Positions 1 through 13,027 of a stretch of DNA of 64,000 bases are shown here, in pieces. Each line of letters starts with the position of its first letter. The stretch's first letter is position 1. Under the pieces are notes generated by a model, which saw only the letters and a program-made list of their open reading frames with translations, was not told the DNA's origin and made no database searches. The stretch covers positions 10,133,501 through 10,197,500 of the forward strand of contig NC_135033.1 of the NCBI RefSeq assembly GCF_051020975.1. Reading direction: 5' to 3'. Origin of the DNA: Osmia lignaria lignaria (Eukaryota > Arthropoda > Insecta > Hymenoptera > Megachilidae). The position numbers and the translations under genes were made by a program.

Positions 1-359
1 GAATTTGCTAAAATGTCGACAATACGTAATCAAAGTATAAATAGCTTATTATTTTTAAAGGAATGTGCTTTCATATACATAGTAATATTGATATTTAAAT
101 TTATAGTTCCTGAAGTATTAATTTGCCCGATGCTATTTTAATGTTACACATTTATTAATAACCTAAAGCATTCATTACGTTTACAGAATGAAATGTGTTA
201 AAAATATCAAAAACCTTCTCGCGTAATAATAAATACAAATATAACAGTAGTATTGTCCTTAAGAATTCGGATAATCAATTTAAAAAAATTAATAACGTAT
301 GTTAACAAAGTAGTACTGATAAACTAATCGGCTGTTCTAAGCAATCCAGTTCAAATTAC
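1..359. other. AT-rich upstream DNA, no gene seen
   Basis: No open reading frame, RNA gene or clear repeat was recognised. The stretch is very AT-rich up to about position 340 and then becomes CpG-containing, which fits DNA just upstream of a promoter. Confidence 0.5.
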
Positions 360-706
360 GCGCGGTATATTTTCCTACTCCCGAGAAAGTTAAGATGGCG
401 TCGGTGAGCCTAGTGCGCATGCACGAGTTCCTCAATGGTCGGGCAAAAACACAGCTGGTCTATGATCTCCGAAGCAAGCTGACGGTCGAACGTTATCAAT
501 GTGATTTTCGTGAAATTCTTGCCGATCTACCGGTCAGATCGTGAGGTCAAGGCGGACGTGTGCGAAAATTCGTTTAGTGCTCTGCTCTTAGTGTTAGTGA
601 GTGTGTTTAGATGTATGCAAAACTCGTTAATCGCGGTGTCACCACGAGGATTTTTCACTGCCCTGGATACAAAGGAGTTTCGTGAGGTGCTTCAAGCGTC
701 CTTTCG
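360..706 (+). promoter_or_regulatory. putative promoter and non-coding first exon of the OATP gene
   Basis: A CpG-rich block follows AT-rich DNA and contains AAGATGGCGTCG, a motif common near animal transcription starts. It ends at a strong splice donor, TTTCG|GTAAGT, at 706/707. The next good acceptor that leads into coding sequence on this strand is at 16,288/16,289, so I infer that this is the 5' UTR exon of the OATP gene with a ~15.6 kb first intron. A short ORF from the ATG at 394 stops after 49 codons and would be an upstream ORF. The start site is not determined, and the link to OATP rests only on strand, donor quality and order. Confidence 0.45.
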
Positions 707-2731
707 GTAAGTTTACGACAGCATCTATTTAAGCATTCGTTGCATCTCGCTCTCTCGTATCGTGTACGTTAGAAAACATTCAACTTATTCGCAAAGTCAA
801 GTGACCTTTTTCGAATCCTCCTGAAACAAACGTCTACATTTCGTGTCCGTGAAATTACCTACACTTCTACTTTTCAAGATCAGAATTCAAAACGAAAAAC
901 ACGAATCTCTAGACGCTTCTCCGAGCGACGAATGTTTCATGCTATTCGCGTACACGGCGTATATTTTTCAAGCGAAGAAAAAAAAAACTCCCCGGAAGTG
1001 TGTTGTGCAGCATCTTCAGAAATAGGTCAGAAGAAACTTTTCGTAATCCGGTTGCGAGATTCCGTACAGGTATCGCCTGTTGAGAAAGAGATTCTTATCG
1101 TTCGTTATCTTTTGTTGTCTCCTCCTGCATACGAAACCCCTCGAACTCGAGTGAACCGCGTTTTGTTATCTCGCGCACGGTTCTCCCTTAGATTTATATC
1201 TTCTTTACGCAGTGTGTGCGTTTGCACGTATTTGTGGTAAACACAGGGAACGGAAACTCTCCCATGTCACAGCCATCCTCGAGACAAGAGAGAGGTAGAC
1301 CTATGTTCACAAAATTCGAATGTTTTCGCACGTCAACGGTATCTCGTTCGCCTCTCTCCTGTTGTTTACACGCAAAAACACAGCTGTGCCGTAATTCCAC
1401 ATGGATAAGATTATCGTAGTACTGTCGTTATCTATACATCGAGGTCTTGAACCTCGGCGTCTGTAAGACTATTTTTACATCCGCTCCGTTCTCTGTCACC
1501 GCGACGGATTACCGGGTAAGAGGAATCCGGCTGTATCGTCGGTCGTCTGGTACAGTCCTTAGGACTCTGACCTTGCCCTATGCGAAACGATATCCAAGGC
1601 GTTCAACGGTGCTTTTAATCGGTCTACCAATTAACGAACTGACAACTCGGTGTGGCGGCTTAATTAGTTGACTAGTACCAGGCCGGTTAACCGTTGCGTC
1701 CTGCTATTGTTAAAAACGCGAGCCATCTTTTCTCTTTGTCGTGCTTCACAATTTTACAATTTACCTATCCCAATTTTTTTAATATCATTCAAGGGAGATG
1801 AAACATAGAGAAAAAACCAAGTTTTTCTATATGTATGAATCGGTATAGAATAATCTAGAATTTCCGGATCCTAACCTCAAAATTCAAATTTCGCGGGAAA
1901 CGTGTATCCTCAGTGCCAGTGTTATTATTAAATTAGAAGAGTTTTTGTAAATTAGAAGAGTTGTAGCGTCATATTCTATACATTTTCAATGTTACTGAGG
2001 TTTTTCAATGTATTTTTTGTAATTAACGGTAGGGTAACGGCGTCTTCCGTCGGCCACGCTGCGACAAAGTGCAGTGCCCCTTCGCATATGGGAAGGTAGC
2101 ATATGATCGTCGATATTAGGAACAAAGGATGTCGCGTTCTTTTTCGAGAGGTTAATTTTCAGCAGCCAGCTGTTATCATTCGATACGATACCAGTAACCT
2201 GTCGTTAAAAACGCGTGTCCGTTCAACGTGCAAGGTTGAGGTTCAGGTTTCACGGTGCGTCAGCTCATGAATCCTGTAGATGAAATGCAGGGAGATTTTA
2301 TTCGCAACGGTCCGTCATGGTTCTAGTAACACGGAAAAGGGAGAAGGTCAAGTTCTTCCGTTTCCGGCGAATAGTAAGCGGTCGCTACTATTGGCGCGAA
2401 TCGGTCGGTAACAAAATATAATTTAGAAAGAAAAATTGCGATTTTAGGTCTGAGAAAATTTATCAGAAACTTCTATTAATTCCACGGTGTACGTGCATCG
2501 TGGGAAGACGTCGCCTCGACTTGCGATTTAGCAATCAAACTCGTCGAAACTTTCGACGTCTCTGACACCATTGAAACTGAAAGTCACGTATACCTATGCC
2601 TGAACAATTCTTTCATTATCGTGTCGTGTATTTCTTCATTATGTAATGTATTTTCGTAAAGAGTGTGCAGAGACACTTGTTTCGCCAAGCTAATAAAGCA
2701 GACTTGGGAATTTTTCTCTTTGTGATATATG

Positions 2732-2913
2732 TACAATATCAATCATAGTGTCCGTTCGTTTAGTGAAAAAGCACTGACTTGGATAAATCTAATTATGTAA
2801 TAAAAGCGTCAAAATAATTAACATAATCATCTGATAAAAGTTTTAGAATATTCAATAATTTATTTGAAATTACAAAATACACTAGACGAACGGACACTAT
2901 GATTGATATTGTA
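2732..2913. mobile_element. Tc1/mariner-type MITE with ~32-bp inverted repeats
   Basis: The left end reads CAATATCAATCATAGTGTCC and continues GTTCGTTTAGTG. The right end is its reverse complement with one or two mismatches (about 2,880-2,911). Both ends abut TA dinucleotides (2,732-2,733 and 2,912-2,913), the duplication made by Tc1/mariner transposases. The ~178-bp body is AT-rich and non-coding, so this is a non-autonomous miniature element. Confidence 0.8.
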
Positions 2914-3100
2914 CAGCACCGAGCAATGTAGCCTTCCCTAGGGAAAAATCCTACTAATAATAATAAGTATAAATGTTATAATATTTAAAATTACAAAATT
3001 ATGTTAACTTTTTCTAAATTAATATCTTCAGAATTAGGATTTTGAAAATTCTTTCTTTCCGCCATATTCCCAAGGGAAGGCTACATTGCTCGGCGCTGTA
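2912..3100. mobile_element. MITE with CAGCRCCGAGCAATGTAG inverted repeats, abutting the previous one
   Basis: The element occupies 2,914-3,098. Its left repeat begins CAGCACCGAGCAATGTAGCC and continues to TTCCCTAGGGAA. Its right repeat is the reverse complement, ending GCTCGGCGCTG. Both are flanked by TA, and the left TA is shared with the neighbouring MITE. The interior is AT-rich and carries no TATA/initiator cassette. The terminal sequence recurs at the ends of the promoter-bearing repeats near 8,961, 34,758 and 39,732, so this looks like an internally deleted relative of that family. Confidence 0.75.
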
Positions 3101-6100
3101 CATACTGTATAAAGGTTCGCGGTATTTATGAAAGGGAATAGAAGAAACGACTAAGCTAATTCCAGTGTGGTGCGTGGTCAGCATTAATCGAGTCAAGCTC
3201 GAAATACCGCCATTGTCATTGTATTTGCGATGACTTTCACGACAGGCCGTTATGCTCGAGAAAATTAGACGTAGCTCTTATTTTTTTAACGCTCAGTTTG
3301 ATGGTCATACGACGTCGCTTTCGCAGAAGTAACAATTGTTAATTGACTGATTGCAATATTTAATCAAAAAAAATATCAAAACTAAAGTTGTCTCGACAAA
3401 ACGAAACTTTGTCAATATTATTAAAAAATAATTCTCGTTTCATAAGCATGGCTTCTCGAAGCTTTCAACGATTGCTGAACGATACAAATTAATCAGTGTA
3501 TCAGTATGATGACGATGCAAACATGGCCTCGTTGTGTTTCAGAGATAGCGAGAATTTGACCTGGTTCTCGTGTTGAAAAATTGAGGATAGTAGATTGTCA
3601 TACGTGGTATGTAAAGAAAGTAATGAGATTGACTTCTTCAAAATTCTCATTGTTAACTTCCCTCCAGGATCTCGCCTTGTTGCATATCAAATGGCCGATT
3701 GGGAAACATGTACATTGATTATAACCCGATTTCGTGACACAAAAGTGTTACAATATAATGCTTATACGTTGCGATAAATTTTTAAAATTAATATCATGTT
3801 TTATAATCAATGAAAATTTCTAACAATCAATCGTGAGGGAGCAATTGTCCAGCGGTATTGATCAAAGTAGAACCAATAAAGACACAACCATTTTATTATT
3901 GGTATCGATTCACTTCGAATAATATTTGTATCTAGAACGTTCGTTTTGAAAGGACAGGATAACCGTTCGTATGTTACGCGTCCGCCTCCTTTCACAAAAC
4001 GTTCGAACGCCTACTCGCCTTCAGGATAATCCATCTTCCCGTGAAAAAACGATCGCCAGGGATCAACGTCGGTATAGAGAAAGAATTTCAAGGGCTTCGT
4101 TCTTTTACGGGAAACTTTTCCTTTCACAAAGCCGCGTTTCGATCGACCACTAAGAAATAGTGATTTCCGTGCTGGACACTGATTGCACCTGTAACATCAA
4201 CAAGAAACCATAGAGTAATTTGAGTCTGGCTTAAAAAAAAATGGAAAAAATCGGTAGAAATGTTGTTTGCTAATCAATAGAATGTTAGAATCCTAGGATG
4301 TTACTAGCCGCCATTTTCATAGTTTAATTATGATTTAATTCTGGTTCTGATTAGCAATTAATCAATGATTACATCCCACAATCCCGACGTAATGCTTCGA
4401 AAATTCAATATCCGTTTACTGATCAGCGTTGCCACTGGAAAAGCTGCAACTCAATTTCCCAGGTAATATACCTGAAATTTCCCCGCGAATATCAGATCGC
4501 GAAAGCAGTTTTGCTAATTATAATTCCTCCGGATAGTTTGCTTCAATTATCGTAAACAATTTCATCGTAGTTTGCAAAAATCGATTTGCATGTCGGTGCA
4601 CTCCTCGGATGCAGTTTCCCATCGCTGCATTCAAAATACGAAATTACCGTATTTGGAGTTGGTTCTCTTCTATCAGTTCAGAATTATCAACAAAAGAATC
4701 AGAGTCATGAATTTGGTGATTGAAATAAATGTTTATCGAGTACTGAATACTTGCTTCACGGACGACTACACTTCGCGTTATATTCCTTAGAATAGAATAA
4801 ACGATTTCAGGCAAAGCTACGCCTAAAAATATTCTATAGGCGTATATTTAACACCCGATTGCACCGGGGCTATTCATGCTCTTCCACTGTCGTTCGCTGC
4901 TGTGCCAGGCAAAGAAATCAGTTATTCACCAAGGAATATTTATTACGAGTCGACGATGGTGAATTGTGTGCTGGTACCTTCCTAGTTTTAGTACTAGAAC
5001 AATTTCCTTTATGGCTGGAAAGAAATTTTATGGAGTGTTTCCAAGTTGGGCAAAACAAACCATTCGAAGAACAATAAAATTCTCTTTGTTTGGAAAAGAT
5101 AAAGAAAATTTGTAGGAACAGAAGGCACGGTAAATTCAGGTATTAATATGTTAATGGAAAATTTCATGTGCACACTATTTTGTAAGCAGCACCAGTTGTT
5201 CCACCGTTAACAAAGCAACAAAAATTCTCCGCGACACAGGAAACGTTTGTCTTCTGTCAGCCCGCGGTAATTGTTATCCATCGACGTGTTCTTTGCTTGG
5301 GAAAAATTCCAGATAAATTGCTCGGCAATCGTACGGAAACATTCCTGTTCCAGATCCACGCATGTAGCTATCCGCTGGAAGCATTATAAGCCGTTGCATC
5401 ATGCTCCACGATATCCACCTAAGCTTCATATCCTAGCCTCGATTCGGATAATTAGTTCTGATTAACCAGAAAACAATCTGAACTAGGTCTAACTTCTCTT
5501 TTGTGTCTTTGAACGATTCGGATCGGTTCGTTATTATTTCTTACACGAACAGACAGTGTTAATATTTATTTCGAGATAAGGATCAGGTGTGAATCTTCTT
5601 AATTACTATTTTAAATTTGAATATTTTCTCGCGCTTCTGTATTTGAAAAATGACACGAGAAATATTTCAAAATTAATTAAAACTCTATGGTGTATTCTGG
5701 TTGAAAAAGGAATCTGGTATTTAAAGCTCCTTTGTTCCAGATGTCATCGCAATATTATTCTCAAAGAGATGTCCGAAACAGTTACCACTGAATGTTGTTC
5801 AAATGACATGACCACCTGTCGTATTTACCTGTTACGGTGGTATGTACGCGTGCTATGTAACACGCACGCGGCGAAAGTACAAGTTCGCCATAATTGCCGA
5901 TTTCCCCATTCCATCGTGAAAGGAGGCTAAGGTCGATCGGTTATTGAATCGATCCAGGAGAGTGTCCCGTAATTTTCTTTTCACGATTCTTCGTAAACCA
6001 GCACCGTTTGCGTAACAGCTGACGCTTTCGGATCGTCATCATACCAGACGACCATTCGTTCGCGTCCAAAGATTTCATTAGCTTCTGAATTGATTACAAC

Positions 6101-6379
6101 TGTTAGCGTTCTGTGATTTCTCGTTCTTAGAAAGAACCTTATCGTTTCTGAGAAAGTCTGATAGACACAAAGAAGGTCAGTCAAAAATACTCTTCTTTGT
6201 TTAGCGTTTATCGGGTCTTCAAAGAGGATGGTACAAAATCCATATTTAAACAGCTGGAAATCACTTTCACAGGTCAGTTTTTAATCTATTAATCTTTAAT
6301 CGTGCGACTATTATATGAGAGTTAATTATTAAATATTATACAATTTAGTATGTAACTGATAAGTACAAATAAACAGAGT

Positions 6380-6558
6380 AATTCAAATTTTCCCGCGTGG
6401 GCGTTTAGTCGCAAGTGGTGGTCCGCCATAGGTCTATATATATGAGGCCTCCTCCCACCCATCGTCATTCTCCTCGGCGGCGCCGAAGGGGAAGGACGGG
6501 CGCCCAGGAGATCACCATTTTTCCTGGGAAAGCCTGATCTACTTTCGGTGGATCTGTA
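6380..6558 (+). repeat. promoter-bearing dispersed repeat, copy A
   Basis: In order: AATTCAAATTTTCCCGCG (6,380), TGGTCCGCC (6,419), TATATATAT (6,435), initiator TCATTC with its A at 6,467, then a GC-rich imperfect inverted segment around TTCTCCTCGG / CCGAAGGGGAAGG (6,469-6,498), and an end resembling the MITE at 2.9 kb, closing in CTG followed by TA (6,557). The first ~70 bp align almost base for base with copy E on the other strand at 39.5 kb. TATA-to-initiator spacing is 32 bp. Confidence 0.75.
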
Positions 6559-7140
6559 GGGATTTAGGGCTTAATTAATTAAAATTAGGGTTCGTATTCT
6601 TCTCGTGTCGCTAATCTCTTGGTAAAAACTTCGGTTCCACGCGAAGAACCTCGTAAACGAATAGAAAACTCACGATGACGGTATTTAAAGTCGATCAGCA
6701 GTTCTGTTAGTGAAAGTTCACCGGTTACCGTAATCTCGTGTTTTCTCTTGGCAATCGAATGCACGTAGGTCGAGGTTGAGGATAATTTATCGAGACTCGG
6801 TAGGTTAACGATGCGAGAATCGATATGCCCAGAACAGAAGGGAAATAATGATAGAAAAATCAGAATTGGAAAATTGCTGTTGCTTGTCGCTTGCCCTATT
6901 TTCAACCCATAATCGTTTATACATACACGCTAACTTTCCGTACATTTGCCGGGATGGTGGCAATAAAATGGTAACTGGTAACCGTGGAATGGGCTCAGAA
7001 TGAACGAACAGCTAATGTGGTCGTCATTAAGCGAGATATATTACGGTACCATTGGTAAGAATAACAGTGACATAATTTAAGAGCATTTGCTGCGAATTTA
7101 AAGGAAATTGATGAACCCATAGAGAAGCTTAGAATATTGA

Positions 7141-7164
7141 AAATAAAAAAAAAAAAAAAAAAGG
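7141..7164 (+). repeat. poly(A) tract
   Basis: An almost uninterrupted run of about 20 A within the OATP first intron. It could be the tail of a decayed retroposed copy, but no recognisable body lies upstream. Confidence 0.6.
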
Positions 7165-8783
7165 AAATTCTATGGTACTATTAATTACAATTAAAATACA
7201 ATTTCGTATCGAAGCAATGAAAATAAATTATTTTTCCAAAGCATTTCAATCTAGAAGATATACAATGTTTCATGTTTGCCAATCCTCTGTAAAAATAAAA
7301 ATTAGGTCAAAGCAACATTCATTGCATAATCTCCATTTCTTCACTCTTGAGTGATACGTCAGTTTCTAAGGAGATCTGATTCACATCTACCCAGTTATGA
7401 ATTATATTATCGCACACATAAGAATACGTCTAATAGAAACATCTATTTAGTTATCATAGAAAGTAACTGATTAGATTCATTTAATTTATGAAATTTTTCA
7501 TTGATCATTACGTTCCTCTGGAAGACTATTTACGTGGGCACACGTATGGTTACACAGTCAAAATAAGCAATGGTTGATCACATTCCATCAAAGCTTCTTT
7601 TTTTTTTTCAATCGACCTATGAAGGAGAAATGTCGTTTGTCCGGCAGGGTGGTATGTCGTTTTAAAAATAAGTCGAGCCGTCGTGAAAGAAAAAGATTCA
7701 AAAGGCCTCCCACGTAACAGTACCAACAAGAATCTCAGCTTCTCTATTGTATACACACGTGTGAGGTACGTGGTACCCACGCATCGTTACGACCTCCTAT
7801 CTCCTTCGAACGTAGCAACTTTTTTTCAATCTCCTAAAGTCATTATTTTTAACCCTTTAATCACACCCTGTATCCTGTAAACTAAGGTTGCTCGGTAAGC
7901 TAGACTAGTGTAATCACAGAATGTACCGCTTTATTAAATTTTTCATTAAGGTATATTTTTCAATCGAAACAGCATGGCTTGATCACTAATATTCGATGTA
8001 GATAGATCACAGTTTTAGTTAATTGGAGCAAGGCAGAGATGTTTCAAAGTGATTAATTCGAACAGTTTGCGGATGGTGTGGTAAAATATTGATCGTTTCC
8101 GATGAATCTGCTAGCGAAGCGATAGATAAGCCTTTATGTGCTTTCATTGTTTACGATTTTCCACGAACCAGCCTTTAATACAAGACATTTATTTGTATTC
8201 AAACGCGAACGGGCATTTATCTCCTTACAATAGAAGAAATGGATTACAGTAATTAACGAGGACAAAGGGAGGTTGAAATTATTGGTGCTATATCGAAGGG
8301 CTGTTAACGATCAGAGTTTTCTATTTTCTATTGATTTTATTTTAATTGGTTTTAATTATGTTAACAAACTAATAAATCAATAGTATCAGCTTATGAGCGA
8401 GGTTACGTTTTATCGGAGTAATTTATAGAAAACCCGATGAACTTTCACGCGGTGGTTAATTACTTCAGTCTGTCGATAAACTGAACTTCATTAACAAAGT
8501 TTTATCCGTAATCTGTAGGAATGAAATAAGTAAACCTTCTCGATTCATGGAAAATAGTAACGAAAGCTTTGTCTTTCCGCGAAATGTTTACCGAGGTTAC
8601 AGCTTCGTAGGCGTGAAAGTTGTTGTCAATTAAGGATTCTCGTGCTAATGAAAACGTAATACCAGTTCTACGCTGTTAGCGCGAACGACTTAAGAATTAA
8701 TTAGAAATTTTCATTCACGATATAAATAAAGTATTATTCTATATGGGCGTTACATACGCTGCATTATTCAATACCTTCGATGC

Positions 8784-8963
8784 AATTCAAATTTTTCCGT
8801 GTCAACGCTTATACGCATGCGCTGAGGAGCGATAACCTATATATATGGGAATATCTTTTCTACGTCCTCATTCTCTTCGGGACCGCCGAAGGGAAGGGAT
8901 GGGACCTCTCAGGAGGGGGCAATCCCATTTTCTTTGGAGAAGACTATCATGCTCGGTACTGTA
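8784..8963 (+). repeat. promoter-bearing dispersed repeat, copy B
   Basis: It starts with AATTCAAATTTTTCCGT (8,784). TATATATAT follows at 8,838 and the initiator TCATTC has its A at 8,870, a 32-bp spacing. A hairpin-forming pair follows, TTCTCTTCGG / CCGAAGGGAAGG (8,871-8,896). The end, GCTCGGTACTG (8,951-8,961) followed by TA, matches the reverse complement of the terminal repeat of the 2.9-kb MITE. The TGGTCCGCC box seen in copies A, E and F is degraded here. Confidence 0.72.
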
Positions 8964-10426
8964 CATTCTAAAGAAATGAAATACAAGTGTTATCTTTTTA
9001 TTCCAAACTATTGAACTGTTATCAATTGTTATCAGGCAACATAAAAAACATCTGTTTCTTTGTATCGAAAACATGTTTTTCGTGTTTGATAGAAGACAAA
9101 AGCATTTGTATAAATGTTATTAAACGAATACTTTGTTACAAACTCTGTTTTACATAATACTGTAAATTATTCGGTAATAAAATTAAGTAGCGTTATGATC
9201 CATGTTATAATTGGGAGAAAGAAAAAAAATTATTTGCCAATCGTGTTTGTATCCGGTGATGGGTAGCCAACTACGTAAATGAAAACAGTATTTTCGTTGA
9301 ATTGACGTCGGATACGATAAGCCGGTTGTGGCAGTGTTCGAACACCGGCTATAAAGCATTATAAGGTTGGCAGAGCGAGCCGCATAATTTCGCCTGGCAC
9401 CGCGAGACATTGCGATCAGGAATTAGCATTGTACAGAGCGAGTTTTGGCACCGGTCCAAAGGCACCGAAAACCCTTGATGGGGTGCACCTACCAGTGAAG
9501 GAAGCCGAATAAAAAGTTTGATATCGCGTTATCAAACCTCCAGCTGGGTAGGGTTTGGTACACTTACAATTATTAAGTGTACGCAAGAGCACTCTGCTCC
9601 CTTTTTATAATGCTAATTTGAAGTAGAGGCTAATGAACTATGAACGGGAATTTTGCCGAGGACCGAGATAAATATTTTTTCTTTTATTCCTTTATGCCTA
9701 GCTGCGAATCATCGACCTCGTCATCGTGTCAGACGAAAGCGATTCAATGATCGCTTTACAGTTATTTCCTTCGCTTATTTCGGTAGGTCCGTGTTGCTCA
9801 CCTTAAGGAACGCGTTCCCCGGATTCATTTGCTATGAATCAGGTATCCGGATGCGATGTTTCAAGCAACCACTTGAAATTATGGAACGTACCGAAGGTTT
9901 TACCAGCGTCCAACTGGTGACTGATTAGGTGCATCTGTTGAACAGATGAGATGAAACTAATCATTAATTTTTATAATTCAAAAAATTAATGGAGCGTATC
10001 CTGTTCTACGTTCCTATTCTAATTCCAGATCAGTAGTTTGTAAAAGTTAACGAGATTAATGCGTGGACGAAGTTGATTGCGCCATGGTTTTTATCGCACG
10101 GCTAACGATCGTGGAAAGAACCGAACGAGATTTTCCTCTGTGCTCCATTAATTAATCTCCTTTTTTGTCCTCTCTCTCTCTTCGTATCGACTGTAACAAG
10201 TCACGTTGTCGATATGTTGTAAAAAAAAAAAAGAGAAGAAAAAACGCGATTGTTTCCCAGCTCTTTCGCGTTCAGCTCCTATTGTAATTTTCTTCGATAG
10301 CTCTGTTGTTTTGTCGTCGACCGTGAAAAAGCATCGAGCGAGAACAATCGTACACAATTCGTGTAGCAATTCGTGACTTCTAAATAATAGAAGTATCGCT
10401 GATTTATTTAGGGTAATGTCCTGTGT

Positions 10427-10488
10427 AATTAACCCTCGCGGACGGCGGACCATGGAGAGAGACCACACTCGGCCGTTTAAGGGTTAAA
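10427..10488 (+). repeat. TTAA-bounded GGCGGACCATGG element, locus 1
   Basis: A short segment bounded by TTAACCCT on the left and AGGGTTAA on the right contains GGACGGCGGACCATGGAGAG. The same core recurs at seven other loci in this window. TTAA boundaries with CCCT ends recall piggyBac-type miniature elements, although the body here is only about 60 bp. Confidence 0.6.
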
Positions 10489-13027
10489 TTTTATAAATTG
10501 AAAACGTTTCGCTATACATTGCGATTGGAGTAATCAAATTTTCATTCGACAAGCAACAATTGTCGATCGTTACGGAAACATTAGGGAGACCTTTATCCAA
10601 TTTCAATAGACTTGAATTATAGCTGTTTTCCCGTTCAAAGGCAATCTAAGCAGCTTAAACTGCTCGAGATTCAACCCGAACAGAACGGATCCGCCTTTTC
10701 TCGCAAAAGTCGAACGGTTCTTTTGTCGTCTTCCTACCTGTGCTCGATTCGCAAATTCACCAGAATACCTTGCTATTCCTTCCAGAAAAGCGAGAGAGAT
10801 TTCTGAAGATTTCACAGCTTACCTTTAGAATCTTTCAGTTATGCAAAATTATATAGCTATCAAATTTGGAATTAATAATATTCTAAAGGGGTAGCATTGG
10901 AAAATTCTATGATACCTTTGAAAAATATTCGGAATTTAAAAAGAAACCTATAAAAACTTTGAACGACGTAGGATAAGCGTCGGGATTCATTGAAATCATT
11001 GGATCTTGTTCACATCCGTCGCGGCTGATCCACATTAGCAACGAGAACGGTTCTTGTTCAGCCGCTAATGAAGAGATTTCAGTAACCCGTGTAATTGTGA
11101 GACACTCGGGTACGAGTTTCTCAAGGAAACGATTTATATTTAGAGAGGCATCGAGCGAATCGTTCGCTCATTCCTGAACACAACGATTCAGTTCATGTAC
11201 ATTAAACACTCGGACGGTGGTTTAATTAGTCGTAAAAGTAGCATGGAAATCCTTCGTAGACATTCGTAAGTGATAATCTTTCGAATATGAAAATAATTGT
11301 ACGAAAAATTATGTTTGGAAGTTAGAAATTTGATTTAATTAACAATTAGAACCATTTATACTTTCCGCTCTTGCGTAATTAAATGTTGGCCTGATTATGG
11401 TCGTCGCGTTAAAGGAAACTATTCGTGAAAAGTGTCTTAACGAGATTATCTTCTAGGATTATCCAAGTATTCAGAAGAATCGGATAAAAGTTATTTCCCG
11501 TAAATAGTTCCTCGTTTGACACGTTTATGTAACTAAAATGATTGTCGTTCGCGATGTCTCACGGATTTTCGCTGACGTTTCGTACTTCCTTACACGATTC
11601 AATGTCACGTTGCTCGTCTTCGTTATATCATCAAATTGAATTATTATATTACGGTCGCTTACGTTCACTTGATCCTTTGATGTTTGCGCAAAAATTACCT
11701 TCTCTTAGCGGGACGAAGAATAATGATTTGATGTATATTTATAGAATTTTGAAATTTTACCAAATTTGCAACACTTCTTTGGAACAAGAAGAATTTCAAA
11801 TGAAACGAGATGAAATTCCATAGAAAGAAAGAAAATTGTTTAAACCTACTTTACATCTTCCTACCATATGTAAATGATTTAAAATTTTTATTTATGCATT
11901 TCTCGCTCTGAAATATAATATTGACATATGTACGATATTATATTTCATACAATATAAAACGGGGGCAAATTCAATGGAGAAACCCTGTTATAATGCAAAT
12001 GGTTAAATATAAATTAACCGTGCAATCAACTGCGGGTCAACTGATTTCTATGCGACGGTTTTATAGCTAGTCATTAATATTAATAATGTTGCATCTGTGT
12101 ACCTTCAAAAAGGTGCATATATACGATCATAATGATTTATCGAGGATCAATAAATGTCTTATGACCCAGGTAGAGTAGGTGCTCGGTAATTCCCTTTATT
12201 TGGGTCTCCGGTGTTTCAAACAGGGAATTAGCGAGTTCCAACCGTACAGGTACATTAGGTAATCTATATGAACCCAGCAGGTCGTCGCATTACATTTTTC
12301 TGCAGTACCGTATTGCGATATATTATCGCGGTGCCAAAAGTTTCCGGCCTGGTCGATGTACATATACCGGGTGTCCCGTTACGAGCCACGTCTCATTCTC
12401 GATGTTACCCATTGTTTAGCCTCGAGCTGACGAAAGTTTGCCGAACTTTTCTCAGACTATGCCGTTGTTCGTGATTCGCGTAATTAAGCAAGTTTTCTGT
12501 TCTTCATCGGCCAATTATCATCACTGACGTTTGTTCGATTCGTTCGCGTGTTATTCGTTTTTGCTGAGAATTTTTACATAACATTAATTGTATGAAATTT
12601 CAAATTCAGATCTTTTTTTTTTTTTTTTAGAGAAAGGAGGCCTCGTTACTCGAGTGTAAAATTTTAGTCTGTAATTAAAAATTATGCTAATTTATGGATT
12701 CTTATGGAAATTTAAGCGGCGCCCGTGTATGGTAATGAACCTGTCTAGTTACGTAACTTAAAGTAATAAAATTTGAAAATTTCTGAAATTTCGTGATAGA
12801 AACTCGTTTGTATTTTCAGTGATATAGAGGGTGACTATATTTGAGGATAGCATTGAAAGGGTTAATAACGTTTGATCGAACGTGTCTTGAGATGGTTCGA
12901 ATCCCATCGCTAGCAGTGACCGTTCATCGTTACACGTGTAGATCGAATGGTTCCTCGCGTGCTGGAAGGTCTTCAAGTTGGTAGCGATGGGTTGGGCACT
13001 AGGTCAGCCTTTCGGTCGGCCGCGAAC

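Noticed and set aside
501..710. 69-codon ORF in the first exon
   Set aside because: It starts at a non-ATG codon, runs through the donor at 706 and resembles no protein; likely chance reading of the 5' UTR.
5589..5930. 113-codon plus-strand ORF in the OATP first intron
   Set aside because: No domain, no splice or promoter context, and composition like surrounding AT-rich DNA.
9653..9928. 91-codon plus-strand ORF
   Set aside because: No recognisable family and no flanking gene structure.
12890..12920. tRNA-like T-arm (GGTTCGAATCCC)
   Set aside because: The 3' half looks like a tRNA B box, but there is no matching A box or acceptor strand (no AGCGAT-like pairing) in the 70 bp upstream.
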